Assembly: GCF_900108565.1 (NCBI RefSeq)
Contig: NZ_LT629971.1
Coordinates: 4,836,001-4,900,000 of the forward strand
Direction of reading: 5' to 3'
Length of the DNA stretch: 64,000 nt
Source of the DNA: Mycolicibacterium rutilum
GTDB taxonomy: Bacteria; Actinomycetota; Actinomycetes; Mycobacteriales; Mycobacteriaceae
The position numbers and the translations under genes are program-made. Below the pieces are notes generated by a model. The model was given only the letters and a program-made list of their open reading frames with translations, searched no databases and was not told the origin of the DNA. Below, piece by piece: positions 20,332 to 30,625 of this stretch (positions are counted from its first letter, which is position 1; every line of letters starts with the position of its first letter).

Positions 20332-21143
20332 TGGGAGCGCTCGCCGGCAAGGTCGCGTTCATCACCGGCGCCGCGCGCGGGCAGGGTCGCGCCGAAGCCG
20401 TCCGGTTGGCCGCCGACGGCGCCGACATCATTGCCGTCGACATCTGCGACCAGATCGCCTCCGTGCCTTACCCGTTGGCGACGCCCGACGATCTGGCGGC
20501 GACGGTCAAGCTCGTCGAGGACACCGGCGCGCGCATCGTCGCGCGCCAAGCCGACGTGCGCGAGCAGGACAACCTCGCGGCGGCGTTGCGCGCCGGGCTC
20601 GACGAGTTCGGCCGCCTCGACATCGTGGTCGCCAATGCCGGCATCGCGCCGATGCAGTCCGGCGCCGACGGGTGGCGCGACGTCATCGACGTCAACCTCA
20701 CCGGCGTGTTCCACACGGTGGAGGTGGCCAAAGAGGCGCTGATGGAACACGGCGACGGCGGCTCGATCGTGCTCACCAGCTCGGTGGCCGGCCTCATCGG
20801 CGTCGGCAGCGACGACCCGGGTGCGATCGGCTACGTCGCGGCCAAGACCGGGATCGTCGGCCTGATACGGCTGTACGCCAATCTGTTGGCCCCACACAGC
20901 ATCCGGGTCAACAGCGTGCACCCGGCGGGCGTGGACACCCCGATGATCAACAACGACGCCACCCGCGCCTGGCTGGGCAGCATCGCCGACAAGAGCCCGC
21001 AGGAGATGGGCAACGCGCTGCCCGTGCAGGTGCTGCAGCCAGAAGACATCGCCAACGCGGTGGCATGGCTGGTGTCCGACGAGGCGCGGTACCTGACCGG
21101 GGTGGCGCTTCCGGTGGACGCGGGATCGGTCAACAAGCGCTGA
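20331..21143 (+). CDS. Mycofactocin-type SDR family oxidoreductase (Rv2750-like)
   Basis: A 270-residue short-chain dehydrogenase. It has the GAARGQGR nucleotide loop, NAG motif (VVANAGIA), active-site S in TSSVAGL and Y-x3-K in GYVAAKTG. The long insertion after AVDIC ([22 protein letters not shown]) marks the actinobacterial group linked to mycofactocin, whose members hold NAD tightly and pass electrons to that redox cofactor. The alcohol substrate is unknown. Translation is coupled to the upstream ABM gene. Confidence 0.88.
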   Translation: MGALAGKVAFITGAARGQGRAEAVRLAADGADIIAVDICDQIASVPYPLATPDDLAATVKLVEDTGARIVARQADVREQDNLAAALRAGLDEFGRLDIVVANAGIAPMQSGADGWRDVIDVNLTGVFHTVEVAKEALMEHGDGGSIVLTSSVAGLIGVGSDDPGAIGYVAAKTGIVGLIRLYANLLAPHSIRVNSVHPAGVDTPMINNDATRAWLGSIADKSPQEMGNALPVQVLQPEDIANAVAWLVSDEARYLTGVALPVDAGSVNKR

Positions 21144-21147
21144 CGGT

Positions 21148-22047
21148 GTGATGGCCCGGCGAAACCGCGCTGCCCAGACCGCTTTCGGTCCGACCGTGCT
21201 CGCGGCGATCGAGCAGAACGAGCCGCCGCGGCGCCGACTCGTCGACGATGACTTGGCCGCCGCCCTGTTACCGCTGCGGTTGCGGGTGCTCGTCGCCGCG
21301 ACGCGGGTGCCGCCGGTCCGGCACGCGGTGGTGCGTGCGGTTGAGCGCGCGGCGCCCGGGCTGTGGGCGAACATTCTGTGCCGCAGACGATTCACCGACG
21401 ACCACCTGTCCGCGGTTCTGGCCGAGTCCGACGCGGTGATCATCCTCGGGTCCGGGTTCGACACCCGCGGTTATCATTTGGCGGGCCGGTCCCGGGTTCC
21501 CGTGTTCGAGGTCGACCTGCCCGTCAACATCGCGCGCAAGCGGGCCGCGGTGACGCGGGCGCTGGGCACCCCGCCGCCGTCGGTGCGGTACGTACCGATG
21601 GACTTCGAACGCGACGACCTCGCAACGACGCTCGCCGAGCACGGCTACCGCGCCGGTCACCGCGCCTTCGTGGTCTGGGAGGGCGTCACGCAGTATTTGA
21701 CCGCCGATGCGGTGCACGCAACCCTGCGGCAGTTGAGTTCTCTCCCGCCGGGCAGTCGACTGACGTTCAGCTACGTGCAGCGTGACTTCATCGACGGCGC
21801 AAACCTTTACGGAGCACCAAGCGCCTACCGCAGATTTCGTGTCAGAAACCAGGTGTGGCACTTCGGCCTCCGCCCCGACGAGGTCGCCGCGTTCATCGGT
21901 GGGCACGGTTGGACGCTCGCCGAACAGGCCGGTCCCGACTACCACGTGAACCATTACATCCGGCCGACAGGGCGACGATTGGCCGCGTCGGATCTGGAGT
22001 GGACGGCGTACGCGGTGAAAGATTCAGCGAACACGTCAATTCCGTGA
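21148..22047 (+). CDS. SAM-dependent methyltransferase, LCMT/PPM family (Rv2751-like)
   Basis: A 299-residue class I methyltransferase of the leucine-carboxyl/PPM family that is expanded in mycobacteria. The SAM loop is ILGSGFDTRGYHL, with the E of VFEVDLP and the FVVWEGVTQYLT segment following. Target unknown. GTG at 21148 and ATG at 21151 are both possible starts, 4 bp after the SDR stop, so it belongs to the same operon. Confidence 0.85.
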   Translation: MMARRNRAAQTAFGPTVLAAIEQNEPPRRRLVDDDLAAALLPLRLRVLVAATRVPPVRHAVVRAVERAAPGLWANILCRRRFTDDHLSAVLAESDAVIILGSGFDTRGYHLAGRSRVPVFEVDLPVNIARKRAAVTRALGTPPPSVRYVPMDFERDDLATTLAEHGYRAGHRAFVVWEGVTQYLTADAVHATLRQLSSLPPGSRLTFSYVQRDFIDGANLYGAPSAYRRFRVRNQVWHFGLRPDEVAAFIGGHGWTLAEQAGPDYHVNHYIRPTGRRLAASDLEWTAYAVKDSANTSIP

Positions 22048-22206
22048 TGCCGGCCATTCGGGACCGGGAAAAACTCTCGGAGTTACCGGCTCTGACGTGC
22101 ACATTCTATTTTCGCGCGGAACCATGTAGGGAAATGCCTGATTCCCGGTTTCTCGTCGGCCAGCTAATCTCCGTGTCGCATTCCGACCGGGGAGGGGCAC
22201 GACATC

Positions 22207-24960
22207 ATGGGGTATGCCAAGTACGTAGGCCGCGTCGGCGCACTCGCGGTGGCGATGGGTGTGGGCGTCGCAGTCGGAAGCACGCCAGGAACCGCGCTCG
22301 CCGACGAGGACACGTCGAGTCCGTCCGGGCAGCAGACCGCGCAGACCGATCACAACGACCCGACCCAGCAGCAGCCTGCCGTAGCGCCGTCGCCCGACCC
22401 TGACCACGACACGACCGCGCCCGATGCCCCCCCGGTAACAGTCGACGTCTCAGGGGGATTGAACACGTCGATCAACGGCGACGAGGTGGATCCCGAGGCG
22501 CCAGAACCGGACGACGAGGAGGTCGCCGAAGAGCCGGCCGATGACAAAACGGCCGGCAAGGACGAACCGCCTGCAACACCGCCTATTACGCCGAGGGCAG
22601 CCAAAACCGAGACTCCGCCGCAATCGTCACAGCCCCAACCGTCCGCTGCCCGCACCAGTTTCGCGGCAACCCAGGTCGCCCCGAGCCACGACGCCGCGCC
22701 CCCGAAACCTGAAGTCGTACCGAGTGTGAAGTCGGCACCGCTCGCCACGAAGGCTCCGGCGCCCGCTGTCGTCGTCAACACGCCTCCCGCCGCCGCTGCT
22801 CCGCCGCCGTCGGTGCCGACGGTGATAGCCCGGTTCGTCGCCGCCGCCCTGTCCCCGTTCGCCAACTCGGGCACGGGAACTCCCGCCGCACCACCGGTGA
22901 TGTGGGCGGTGCTCGCCTGGGTGCGCCGTGAAGTCAACACGCAGACAAACACTGTGAGCACCCCGCCGGTTCAGCAGACCCTCTCCGGCCAGTCCCTGTC
23001 CCTCGCCGCCGCGCCTGCGGCCGCCGCGCCCGCACCGAACCTGCTCGGAGCGGTCGGCGGCGTCGTCAGCGGTACCGTCCAGGTCGTCGGGGACCTGCTC
23101 AACGGTCTGCTGCGTGGCCTCACCGGCAACGCCGCCCCGACGATCAACCCGCAACTCGATCCGGCCCACCCGGTGACCGGCGTGATCACCGGCCGGATGA
23201 ACGCCGTCGACCCGCGCAACGACCCGCTGACCTACAGCGTCGTCAGCGCTCCCACGAAAGGCACACTGTCGCTCGTGACGACAGGCGCGGGCGCCGGGTC
23301 GTTCACCTACACACCGAATCCCGCGGCACGGGCGGCGGCTCTGCTGACCCCCGGCATCGATACCGACACCTTCGCGATCAGGGTCAGCGACGCGTTGGGC
23401 GGGCCGACCGCCACCATCAATGTCGTTGTGCAGCCGCAGAACCGCCCACCCACCAACGGCGCGTTCGCTGTCACCGGCACGAACGCCGGCACCGGAGTCA
23501 TCACCGGGAAAGTGACCGCCACCGACCCCGACGGCGACACGCTGAGCTACTCCGGACCCACCAGCACCGCCAAAGCCACCGCCGCGGTCAACCCCACCAC
23601 CGGCTCGGTGACCTATACCCCCACGCCCGCCGGCCGGCACGCGGCGGCCGCGGGCGGTGCGGCCGCCACCGACACGTTCGACGTCACCGTCGACGACGGC
23701 CACGGCGCCACCATCACCGTGCCCGTCTCGGTCACCATCCCCGCGTCGGCCACCACCAACCAGGCGCCGACCAACGGCACCTTCACCCCCACGCAGACCG
23801 ACCCCGCCACCGGGGTCATCACCACCACCGTCTCCGCGACCGACCCCGACGGCGACCCCCTCACCTACTCCGCCCCCGACAGCACGCCCAACGCCGACGT
23901 CTCCATCGACCCGAACACCGGCGTGCTGACCTACACCCCGAACCCCGGGGCCCCACCGGTGACCGAGACCATCGACGTCACCGCCGACGACGGCCACGGC
24001 GACACCATCACCGTGCCGGTGACGGTGAGCACCGCGCCGACCGGCGGAACCGTGACCCTGCCCAACGGCACGGCGGCCAGCCCGCAGTGGGTGGCGTTCG
24101 ACCAGACCGGCACCTACGCCTACGTCGTCAACCAGGGCACCGGGACGGTGTCGGTCATCGACACGGCGACCAAGAACGTCGTCGGCACGCTCAGCACCGG
24201 GCAGAATCCCGGCTTCATCGCACGCGGACCCAACAACAAGATCTACGTCACCAACCAGCTCACCGGGACGGTGTCGGTCATCGACCCGGCCACCAACACG
24301 GTCACCGGTGCCGTCAACACCGGCGGAAACCCGATGTCGGTGACGTTTCACGGCAACCGCGGCTATGTCGCGACCGGCAACAACGGCAACTCGATCAAGG
24401 TCTTCGACCTGACCACCAATCAGGTCGTCGACACCTACACCGCGGGCGCGGGCAGCAGACCGGTCATGGCGCGGGTGACGCCCGACGGGCAGAAGCTCTA
24501 CGTCACCAACCAGTTGGGCAACACGCTGACCGTGATCGACCTGGACACCAAGGCGGTCGAGAAGACGTTCACGCTGGGCAACCATCCCACGATGATCGAG
24601 TTCGACGAGGTCAATAAGTTCGCCTACGTCACAGTCGAATTCGCGAACAAGGTCAGCGTCATCGACACGACCAGCCACACGCTGGTGGCAGACATCGCGG
24701 TGGGCCAGACACCGATCGGCATCCAGCTACGGCCGGACAAGAAGCGTGCCTATGTCGTCAACTTCACCGCCAACGGGCCGCAGTTCTCCAATCCCGGCAC
24801 CGTGTCGGTGGTCGACCTCGATCCCGCCAGCGCCACCTACCGCAAGGTGATCGAGACGATACCGGTCGGCAACGGCCCTGTCGGAGCGACCATCTCGCCG
24901 GACGGCCATCAACTGTGGGTGATCAACCAGGCGGGCACCATCTCGATCATCCCGGTGTGA
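22207..24960 (+). CDS. Large secreted protein with Ig/cadherin-like repeats and a seven-bladed YVTN beta-propeller
   Basis: A 917-residue exported protein. It has a signal peptide (cleavage expected after ALA, residue ~32), a low-complexity Pro/Ala/acidic linker to about residue 300, then three Ig/cadherin-like repeats. The second and third carry calcium-type DPDGD motifs near residues 440 and 545. The C-terminus from about residue 615 has seven YVTN repeats (YVVNQGTGTVSVID and variants), enough for a closed propeller. No transmembrane anchor follows, so it is secreted or cell-wall held. Ligand and role are unknown; adhesion or envelope binding is inference. GGAGGGG precedes the ATG. Repeat units are very similar at the DNA level, suggesting recent duplication. 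Confidence 0.85.
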   Translation: MGYAKYVGRVGALAVAMGVGVAVGSTPGTALADEDTSSPSGQQTAQTDHNDPTQQQPAVAPSPDPDHDTTAPDAPPVTVDVSGGLNTSINGDEVDPEAPEPDDEEVAEEPADDKTAGKDEPPATPPITPRAAKTETPPQSSQPQPSAARTSFAATQVAPSHDAAPPKPEVVPSVKSAPLATKAPAPAVVVNTPPAAAAPPPSVPTVIARFVAAALSPFANSGTGTPAAPPVMWAVLAWVRREVNTQTNTVSTPPVQQTLSGQSLSLAAAPAAAAPAPNLLGAVGGVVSGTVQVVGDLLNGLLRGLTGNAAPTINPQLDPAHPVTGVITGRMNAVDPRNDPLTYSVVSAPTKGTLSLVTTGAGAGSFTYTPNPAARAAALLTPGIDTDTFAIRVSDALGGPTATINVVVQPQNRPPTNGAFAVTGTNAGTGVITGKVTATDPDGDTLSYSGPTSTAKATAAVNPTTGSVTYTPTPAGRHAAAAGGAAATDTFDVTVDDGHGATITVPVSVTIPASATTNQAPTNGTFTPTQTDPATGVITTTVSATDPDGDPLTYSAPDSTPNADVSIDPNTGVLTYTPNPGAPPVTETIDVTADDGHGDTITVPVTVSTAPTGGTVTLPNGTAASPQWVAFDQTGTYAYVVNQGTGTVSVIDTATKNVVGTLSTGQNPGFIARGPNNKIYVTNQLTGTVSVIDPATNTVTGAVNTGGNPMSVTFHGNRGYVATGNNGNSIKVFDLTTNQVVDTYTAGAGSRPVMARVTPDGQKLYVTNQLGNTLTVIDLDTKAVEKTFTLGNHPTMIEFDEVNKFAYVTVEFANKVSVIDTTSHTLVADIAVGQTPIGIQLRPDKKRAYVVNFTANGPQFSNPGTVSVVDLDPASATYRKVIETIPVGNGPVGATISPDGHQLWVINQAGTISIIPV

Positions 24961-24964
24961 CGCC

Positions 24965-26643
24965 TCAGATCTCGATGACGGTCGGCACGATCATCGGCTG
25001 GCGGCGGTAGGTCTCGCCGACCCACTTGCCGACGGCGCGGCGCGCGGCCTGCGCGATGCGGGTGACATCGTTGACCCGTTCGGCGGCAAGCGCTTCGAGC
25101 GCCTCCTCGACCTTGCGCGTCGCAGGCTCCAGCGCCTTGGGGTCTTCGCTGAAGCCGCGGGAATGCAGATGCGGGGCGGCCGCCGGTTTGCCGCTCCCCC
25201 GCTGGACGATGATGGTGATGCCGATGAAACCCGAAGACAGCGTGAGCCGTTCGCCCACGACGGAGTCCCCGACGTCGCCGGTGATCAACCCGTCGACGAA
25301 CATCTTGCCGGTCGTCACCGCGCCCGCGATCGACGCGCGGCCGGCCTGCAGATCGACGCTGACGCCATTCTCGGCGAGCACGATGTTGTCCTCCGGCACC
25401 CCGGTGCGCGCCGCGAGCGCCGCGTTCGCGCGCAGCATCCGCCAGGTGCCGTGGACGGGCATCACGTTGCGCGGTCGTACGCCGTTGTAGAGGAACAACA
25501 GCTCACCGGCGTAGGCGTGGCCCGAAACGTGGACGCGCTCCTGGGCGTTCGTGACGACACGGGCGCCGATCTTCGCCAGCGAGTCGAGGACGCCGAAGAT
25601 CGCCTCTTCGTTGCCGGGGATCTGCGACGACGACATGATGATCAGGTCGTCCTCGGTGAGCGTGATGCTGCGGTGCTCGCCCCGCGACATCCGCGACAGC
25701 GCGGCCATCGGCTCCCCCTGGGTGCCCGTCGTGACGAGGACCACCCGGTCGGGCGGCAGCATCTCCGCGGCGCCGATGTCGATGATGTCGTTGTCGTCGG
25801 CGAGGGTGAGGTAGCCGAGTTCCTTGGCGATCCCCATGTTGCGCACCATGGAGCGACCGACGAAGGCCACCTTGCGGCCGAGCGCCACCGCTGCATCGAT
25901 GATCTGTTGCACCCGACCGACATTGGACGCGAAGCAGGCCACGATGACGCGGCCCTTGGCGCCGCGGATCAACCGGTGCATGTTCGGACCGATCTCGCTC
26001 TCCGACGGCCCGACACCGGGGATCTCGGAGTTCGTCGAGTCACACAGGAACAGGTCGACCCCGGCGTCGCCGAGCCGCGACATGCCGGGCAGGTCAGTGG
26101 GTTTGCCGTCGGGCGGCGACTGGTCGAGTTTGATGTCACCGGTGTGCAGCACGGTGCCCGCGCCGGTGTGGATGGCGATGGCCAGGCAGCCCGGAATCGA
26201 GTGGTTGACCGCGAAGTACTCGCATTCGAACACGCCGTGCCGCGAGCTCTGGCCCTCGTCGACCTCGACGAACACCGGCTTGATGCGGTGTTCGCGGCAC
26301 TTCTCGCCCACCAGTGCCAGCGTGAACTTCGATCCGACGACCGGGATGTCGGGGCGCAACTTGAGTAGGAACGGGATGGCGCCGATGTGGTCTTCGTGCG
26401 CATGGGTCAGCACCAGCGCCTCGACCTCGTCGAGTCGGTCCTGGATCAGGCGCAGGTCGGGCAGGATCAGGTCGACGCCGGGCTCGTCGTGCGTCGGGAA
26501 CAGCACACCGCAGTCGACAATCAGCAGCCGGCCCAGATGCTCGAAAACGGTCATGTTGCGGCCGATTTCGTTGATCCCGCCAAGCGCGGTGACGCGCAGA
26601 GCACCCGGGGCCAGCGGCCCCGGCGGGTTGAGTTCGGAGTCCA

Positions 26644-26644
<1 letters not shown>
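24965..26644 (-). CDS. rnj: Ribonuclease J
   Basis: A 559-residue metallo-beta-lactamase/beta-CASP ribonuclease that processes rRNA and mRNA 5' ends. The zinc motif HAHEDH is at residues 81-86; the later GHAYAGEL and MPVHGTWRML segments belong to the beta-CASP and final histidine motifs. Counterpart of Rv2752c, where RNase J has 5'-exonuclease and endonuclease activity. The GTG start shares one base with the dapA stop (TAGTG), so expression is coupled to dapA. Confidence 0.95.
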
Positions 26645-27564
<920 letters not shown>

Positions 27565-27570
27565 TCAGCC

Positions 27571-28323
27571 TCACGCTTCGGTCGCCAGAGGGGAGGTTGC
27601 GACCTCCGTGCCGTCGGCCAGCGTGACGATCTCGAAGTCGCTGAACACCTGGGGCGCGACGGCGGTCAGTTGCCGCAGGCATTCGATCGCGAGTCGGCGG
27701 ATCTCGACGTCGGCGTGCTCGCTGGCCCGCACGGCGATGAAGTGCCGCCACGCCCGGTAGTTGCCGGTGACGACGATGCGGGTCTCGGTGGCGTTGGGCA
27801 GCACGGCGCGGGCGGCCTGACGGGCCTGTTTGCGCCGCAGCACCGCATTGGGCTGATCGGCGAACTTGGCTTCCAACCGCTCCAGCAGCCGGGTGTAGGC
27901 GGCACGGCCGGCGTCTGCGGCCTCGGTGAGGATCTCGGTCAGCTCGGGGTCGTCCTCGATGCCCGGCGGCGCGACGACCTGCGCGTCGTGTTCAGGGACG
28001 AAGCGCTGCGACAGCTGCGAGTAGGAGAAGTGCCGATGCCGGATCAGCTCGTGGGTGCAAGACCGGGAGATGCCGGTGATGTAGAACGACACCGACGCGT
28101 GCTCGAGGACCGAGAAGTGCCCGACGTCGATGATGTGACGGATGTACGTGGCGTTGGTGGCGGTGCGCGGGTTGGGTTTCGACCAGCTCTGATAGCACGC
28201 CCGGCCGGCGAACTCGACCAGCGCGGGGCCGCCGTCGGCGTCGGTGTCCCACGGCACGTCCGGCGGCGCCGAGAACTCGGTCTTGGCGATCATCTGGACG
28301 CGCAGCGGCGTGGTCTCGGCCAC
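27571..28323 (-). CDS. thyX: FAD-dependent thymidylate synthase ThyX
   Basis: A 250-residue flavin-dependent thymidylate synthase. The signature RHR-x7-S is at residues 95-105 ([11 protein letters not shown]). It methylates dUMP using methylene-THF as carbon donor and NADPH via FAD. The genome also carries a classical thyA in this window, the same redundancy seen in M. tuberculosis. GTG start with a -10 about 5 nt upstream. Only about 24 bp separate it from dapA. Confidence 0.97.
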   Translation of the reverse strand: MAETTPLRVQMIAKTEFSAPPDVPWDTDADGGPALVEFAGRACYQSWSKPNPRTATNATYIRHIIDVGHFSVLEHASVSFYITGISRSCTHELIRHRHFSYSQLSQRFVPEHDAQVVAPPGIEDDPELTEILTEAADAGRAAYTRLLERLEAKFADQPNAVLRRKQARQAARAVLPNATETRIVVTGNYRAWRHFIAVRASEHADVEIRRLAIECLRQLTAVAPQVFSDFEIVTLADGTEVATSPLATEA

Positions 28324-28328
28324 GGCTC

Positions 28329-28334
28329 ACCCTA
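28329..28334 (-). promoter_or_regulatory. -10 element of thyX
   Basis: TAGGGT on the minus strand, 5 nt before GTG at 28323. The spacing is at the short end for a leaderless start. Confidence 0.4.
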
Positions 28335-28427
28335 ACGTGGCGCCCCGGTTTAGCCGGATCGGCCGCGGGGAACAAAGCGGGTCTCACTCGGCGTTACCCA
28401 AGCGCCGATCTTTGAGGAGTGTGATCA

Positions 28428-28733
28428 ATGGCCACCGATTACGACGCCCCCCGCGTCAAGGAAACCGACGAGATCGCCGACGAGTCACTCGACGAGCTCG
28501 CCGCACGGCGCCGGAACCAGGCCGACGTGGCGGTGCTCGATGTCGATGACGACGGTGACCCGGTCGACTCGATCACCCTTCCCGACGTTGACCTGTCGGG
28601 TGAGGAACTGACGGTGCGGGTGATCCCGAAGCAGGCCGACGAGTTCACCTGCTCGAGCTGCTTCCTGGTGCAACACCACAGCAGGCTCGCACTGCAGTCC
28701 GGCGACAAGACGATCTGCGCCGACTGCGCTTAG
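28428..28733 (+). CDS. DUF4193 family protein
   Basis: A 101-residue highly acidic protein. The C-terminus has two CxxC pairs (FTCSSCFLVQH ... TICADCA), a likely zinc ribbon, which with the acidic N-terminus (ATDYDAPRVKETDEIADESL) defines the actinobacterial DUF4193 family. Function unknown; similar small acidic zinc-ribbon proteins bind RNA polymerase, but that is speculation here. A GAGGAG ribosome-binding site lies 9 bases before the ATG. Confidence 0.85.
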   Translation: MATDYDAPRVKETDEIADESLDELAARRRNQADVAVLDVDDDGDPVDSITLPDVDLSGEELTVRVIPKQADEFTCSSCFLVQHHSRLALQSGDKTICADCA

Positions 28734-28742
28734 CCGCCGCCG

Positions 28743-29453
28743 TTACGGGGACCACACCCAGTTCCGCCGCGCGTACAGCGGCCGCAAGCCGGCGCGTCGC
28801 AGGTTGTTCAGCGACGGGTTGTCGGCGCCCTCAGCCGGTTTCTCGGCTTCGGCGACGATCCACCGGCATCCCGCCTCGGCCGCCGCGGCGATCCGCGCAG
28901 CGATGAGCGCGGTCTGCAGACCCCGGTTCCGGAAGGCGGGAAGCGTGGCTCCCGCGTTCAAGAGGCCGATGGAACCATGGACGAGCAGGTTGCCCGTCGC
29001 CACGATCTCGCCGTCGACCCACGCCGCGAACTGGTGGGTGTCCCCTGCTTTCGCGCTCGCGGTGATCATGTCGGACAAGCCGTCGGTGGGCATCCCGAAC
29101 CCGCGCAACGTCGCCGTCGCCCAGGCCTCGGCGTCGGCCGGACCCACCAGTCCCACCCGGGCGTCGGGCGCGGTCAGCACCGGACCCGGTTGGACGTCGT
29201 CGACGGAGCAGCCCAGTTTGTAGATCTCGGCGTCGGGTTTGAACCCGTGGCGCTCGCAGATCCGCGGCCAGTCGTCCGGTAGCACCTCCGGCGCGATCTG
29301 CACGACCGCACCGCGACTGCGCTCGGCGCGGTAGAAGTCGATCACGCGATCGATCAGGCCCGGTGTCACGGGTTCGGTGAACCCGAACCCGAGTGCCTTG
29401 CTCCAGTAACCGGTTACGTCGTTGCGCACCGACAGCACCACTCCGCCGCCCAT
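28743..29453 (-). CDS. GNAT N-acetyltransferase, 3' part separated from its 5' end by an IS element
   Basis: 236 residues with a C-terminal GNAT fold (about 100-230: GATLPAFRNRGLQTALIAARI is the acetyl-CoA loop) and a family-specific N-terminal region (RNDVTGYWSKALGFGFTEPVTP). The open frame continues upstream of the ATG for 13 codons to a TAG at the IS5-family insertion site. In the same frame beyond the element, 26 codons with a strong ribosome-binding site are found. So the gene originally began at about 30517 and is probably inactivated or reduced. No ribosome-binding site precedes the internal ATG at 29453. Residual expression could come from element read-out. Confidence 0.65.
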   Translation of the reverse strand: MGGGVVLSVRNDVTGYWSKALGFGFTEPVTPGLIDRVIDFYRAERSRGAVVQIAPEVLPDDWPRICERHGFKPDAEIYKLGCSVDDVQPGPVLTAPDARVGLVGPADAEAWATATLRGFGMPTDGLSDMITASAKAGDTHQFAAWVDGEIVATGNLLVHGSIGLLNAGATLPAFRNRGLQTALIAARIAAAAEAGCRWIVAEAEKPAEGADNPSLNNLRRAGLRPLYARRNWVWSP

Positions 29454-29496
29454 CCGGGTGGCGCTGATGCCCAGCGCCGCTGTCGTCGACGACTAG

Positions 29497-29512
29497 GGCG
29501 TGTCTGACAAAG
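29497..29512 (+). repeat. Left terminal inverted repeat of the IS
   Basis: GGCGTGTCTGACAAAG, pairing with the right end at 30421-30436; a single mismatch within the first 15 bases. Confidence 0.85.
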
Positions 29513-29542
29513 GTTTCAGGTGTTATGCCTGAGGCTTGAGAG

Positions 29543-29938
29543 ATGTCACGGTTTCAGTTGCTCTCCGATGAGCAGTGGTCGTTGATCGAGGACCTGCTAC
29601 CTGCTCCGACGGGTAAGCCAGGCAGGCCTTTTCGGGATGCTCGGTCAATGGTGGAAGGCATCATCTACCGGTACCGGTGTGGAATCGCCTGGCGTGATGT
29701 TCCCGAGGCGTTCGGACCGTGGCAGACGATTTGGACCTGGCATCGCCGGATGAGCGCTGATGGGACCTGGGACGCGGTGCTGACCCGACTGCTCTCGGCA
29801 GCCCACGCCGCCGGGATCATCGACTGGTCGGTATCGGTGGACTCCACGATCGCCCGCGCCCATCAACACGGCACGAACCTCACTCGCCACACAGGGGGCT
29901 GGGTCGAATTACACGAATCCGCGCATCGAGCCGCCTGA
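29543..29938 (+). CDS. IS5-family transposase, first frame (OrfA)
   Basis: A 131-residue N-terminal half of the transposase: DUF4096-type helix-turn-helix region (LSDEQWSLIEDLLP...GKPGRPFRDARSMVEGIIYRYRCGIAWRDVP) and the first catalytic Asp (VDSTIARAH). The frame ends at 29938. A GGGGG run at 29894-29898 marks where reading must move to the second frame (+1, equal to dropping one G) to give the family-typical continuation GSNYTNPRIEPPDHGIGRS. Either programmed slippage or a one-base expansion explains this. Confidence 0.85.
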   Translation: MSRFQLLSDEQWSLIEDLLPAPTGKPGRPFRDARSMVEGIIYRYRCGIAWRDVPEAFGPWQTIWTWHRRMSADGTWDAVLTRLLSAAHAAGIIDWSVSVDSTIARAHQHGTNLTRHTGGWVELHESAHRAA

Positions 29939-29966
29939 CCACGGCATCGGCCGCTCTCGCGGGGGT

Positions 29967-30440
29967 TTGACCAGCAAGATTCATCATCTCGTCGACGGCC
30001 GTGGACGCCCGCTGGTGGTGTTGGTCTCGCCCGGTCAGGCCAACGACGCGCCGGTTTTCGAGCACCTGCTGGCCCATCTGCGGGTACCCCGACTCCGCGG
30101 TGGTTCGGCACGAACCCGACCCGACCGAGTGCGCGGCGATAAGGCGTACTCGAGTCGCGCCATCCGCGCTGAGCTGCGTCGTCGCGGGATCGTCGCGGTG
30201 ATCCCACAACCGTCCGACCAGATCGCCCACCGCCAACGCCGAGGGTCACGCGGTGGACGGCCACCAGCGTTCGATACCGCGGACTACAAGAGCCGCAACG
30301 TGATCGAACGAGGCTTCAACACCACCAAGCAGTGGCGCGGCCTGGCGACCCGCTACGACAAACTCGCAGTCGTCTACCGCGGCGCAGCAGTCCTACGGGC
30401 CATCACCCTCTGGCTGCCACATTTATCAGACACGCCCTAG
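29967..30440 (+). CDS. IS5-family transposase, second frame (OrfB)
   Basis: The catalytic C-terminal half, 157 residues from a nominal TTG, though the frame is open back to about 29890. The second Asp is in RGDKAYSS and the Glu in NVIERGFNTTKQW, completing the DDE triad. The stop codon TAG (30438-30440) lies in the duplicated target CTAG, not in the element itself. Confidence 0.85.
   Translation: MTSKIHHLVDGRGRPLVVLVSPGQANDAPVFEHLLAHLRVPRLRGGSARTRPDRVRGDKAYSSRAIRAELRRRGIVAVIPQPSDQIAHRQRRGSRGGRPPAFDTADYKSRNVIERGFNTTKQWRGLATRYDKLAVVYRGAAVLRAITLWLPHLSDTP
30421..30436 (-). repeat. Right terminal inverted repeat of the IS
   Basis: Inverted copy of the left end, reading GGCGTGTCTGATAAA inward from 30436. 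Confidence 0.85.
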
Positions 30441-30517
30441 GCCGCTGTCTCGAATTGGTACATGACCTCGGCTTCCGCGGTCTCGGTCATCGCCACGGTC
30501 AGTCGGTCAGCTGCCAT
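30437..30517 (-). pseudogene. 5' fragment of the IS-interrupted GNAT gene
   Basis: An ATG at 30517 with a perfect GAGGAGGA ribosome-binding site opens a 26-codon frame (MAADRLTVAMTET...) that ends at TAG in the IS target site. After removal of the element and one CTAG copy, this frame joins in phase with the GNAT gene body at 29492. The joint itself reads as an amber codon, so either a nonsense change preceded the insertion or the two frames were always separated by a stop. Confidence 0.6.
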
Positions 30518-30625
30518 CTCGTCCTCCTCGGTAACGGCACCCGCACAGGTGGGTGCATCACTGACTCAGATGCGCGTGCGGCGCGAAACGTTCGACGGGA
30601 TCGCGTGCCGGCGGTGAGATGTCGA

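Larger units (their letters stand above)
29493..30440 (+). mobile_element. IS5-family insertion sequence with CTAG target duplication
   Basis: A 940-bp element (29497-30436) bounded by inverted repeats GGCGTGTCTGACAAA (left) and, inverted, GGCGTGTCTGATAAA (right). It is flanked by direct CTAG copies at 29493-29496 and 30437-30440. It contains a two-frame DDE transposase of the IS5/IS427 type. The flanks belong to one interrupted reading frame on the minus strand. Intact termini and identical target repeats indicate a fairly recent insertion. Confidence 0.9.

Noticed and set aside
23430-24050. Short tandem similarity that might suggest a CRISPR or satellite array
   Set aside because: The repeats are in frame and encode Ig/cadherin-like units with DPDGD motifs; there is no leader or constant spacer length.
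22627-24678. Long minus-strand frame
   Set aside because: Shadow of the beta-propeller protein; Gly/Arg/Asp-rich with no start signal.
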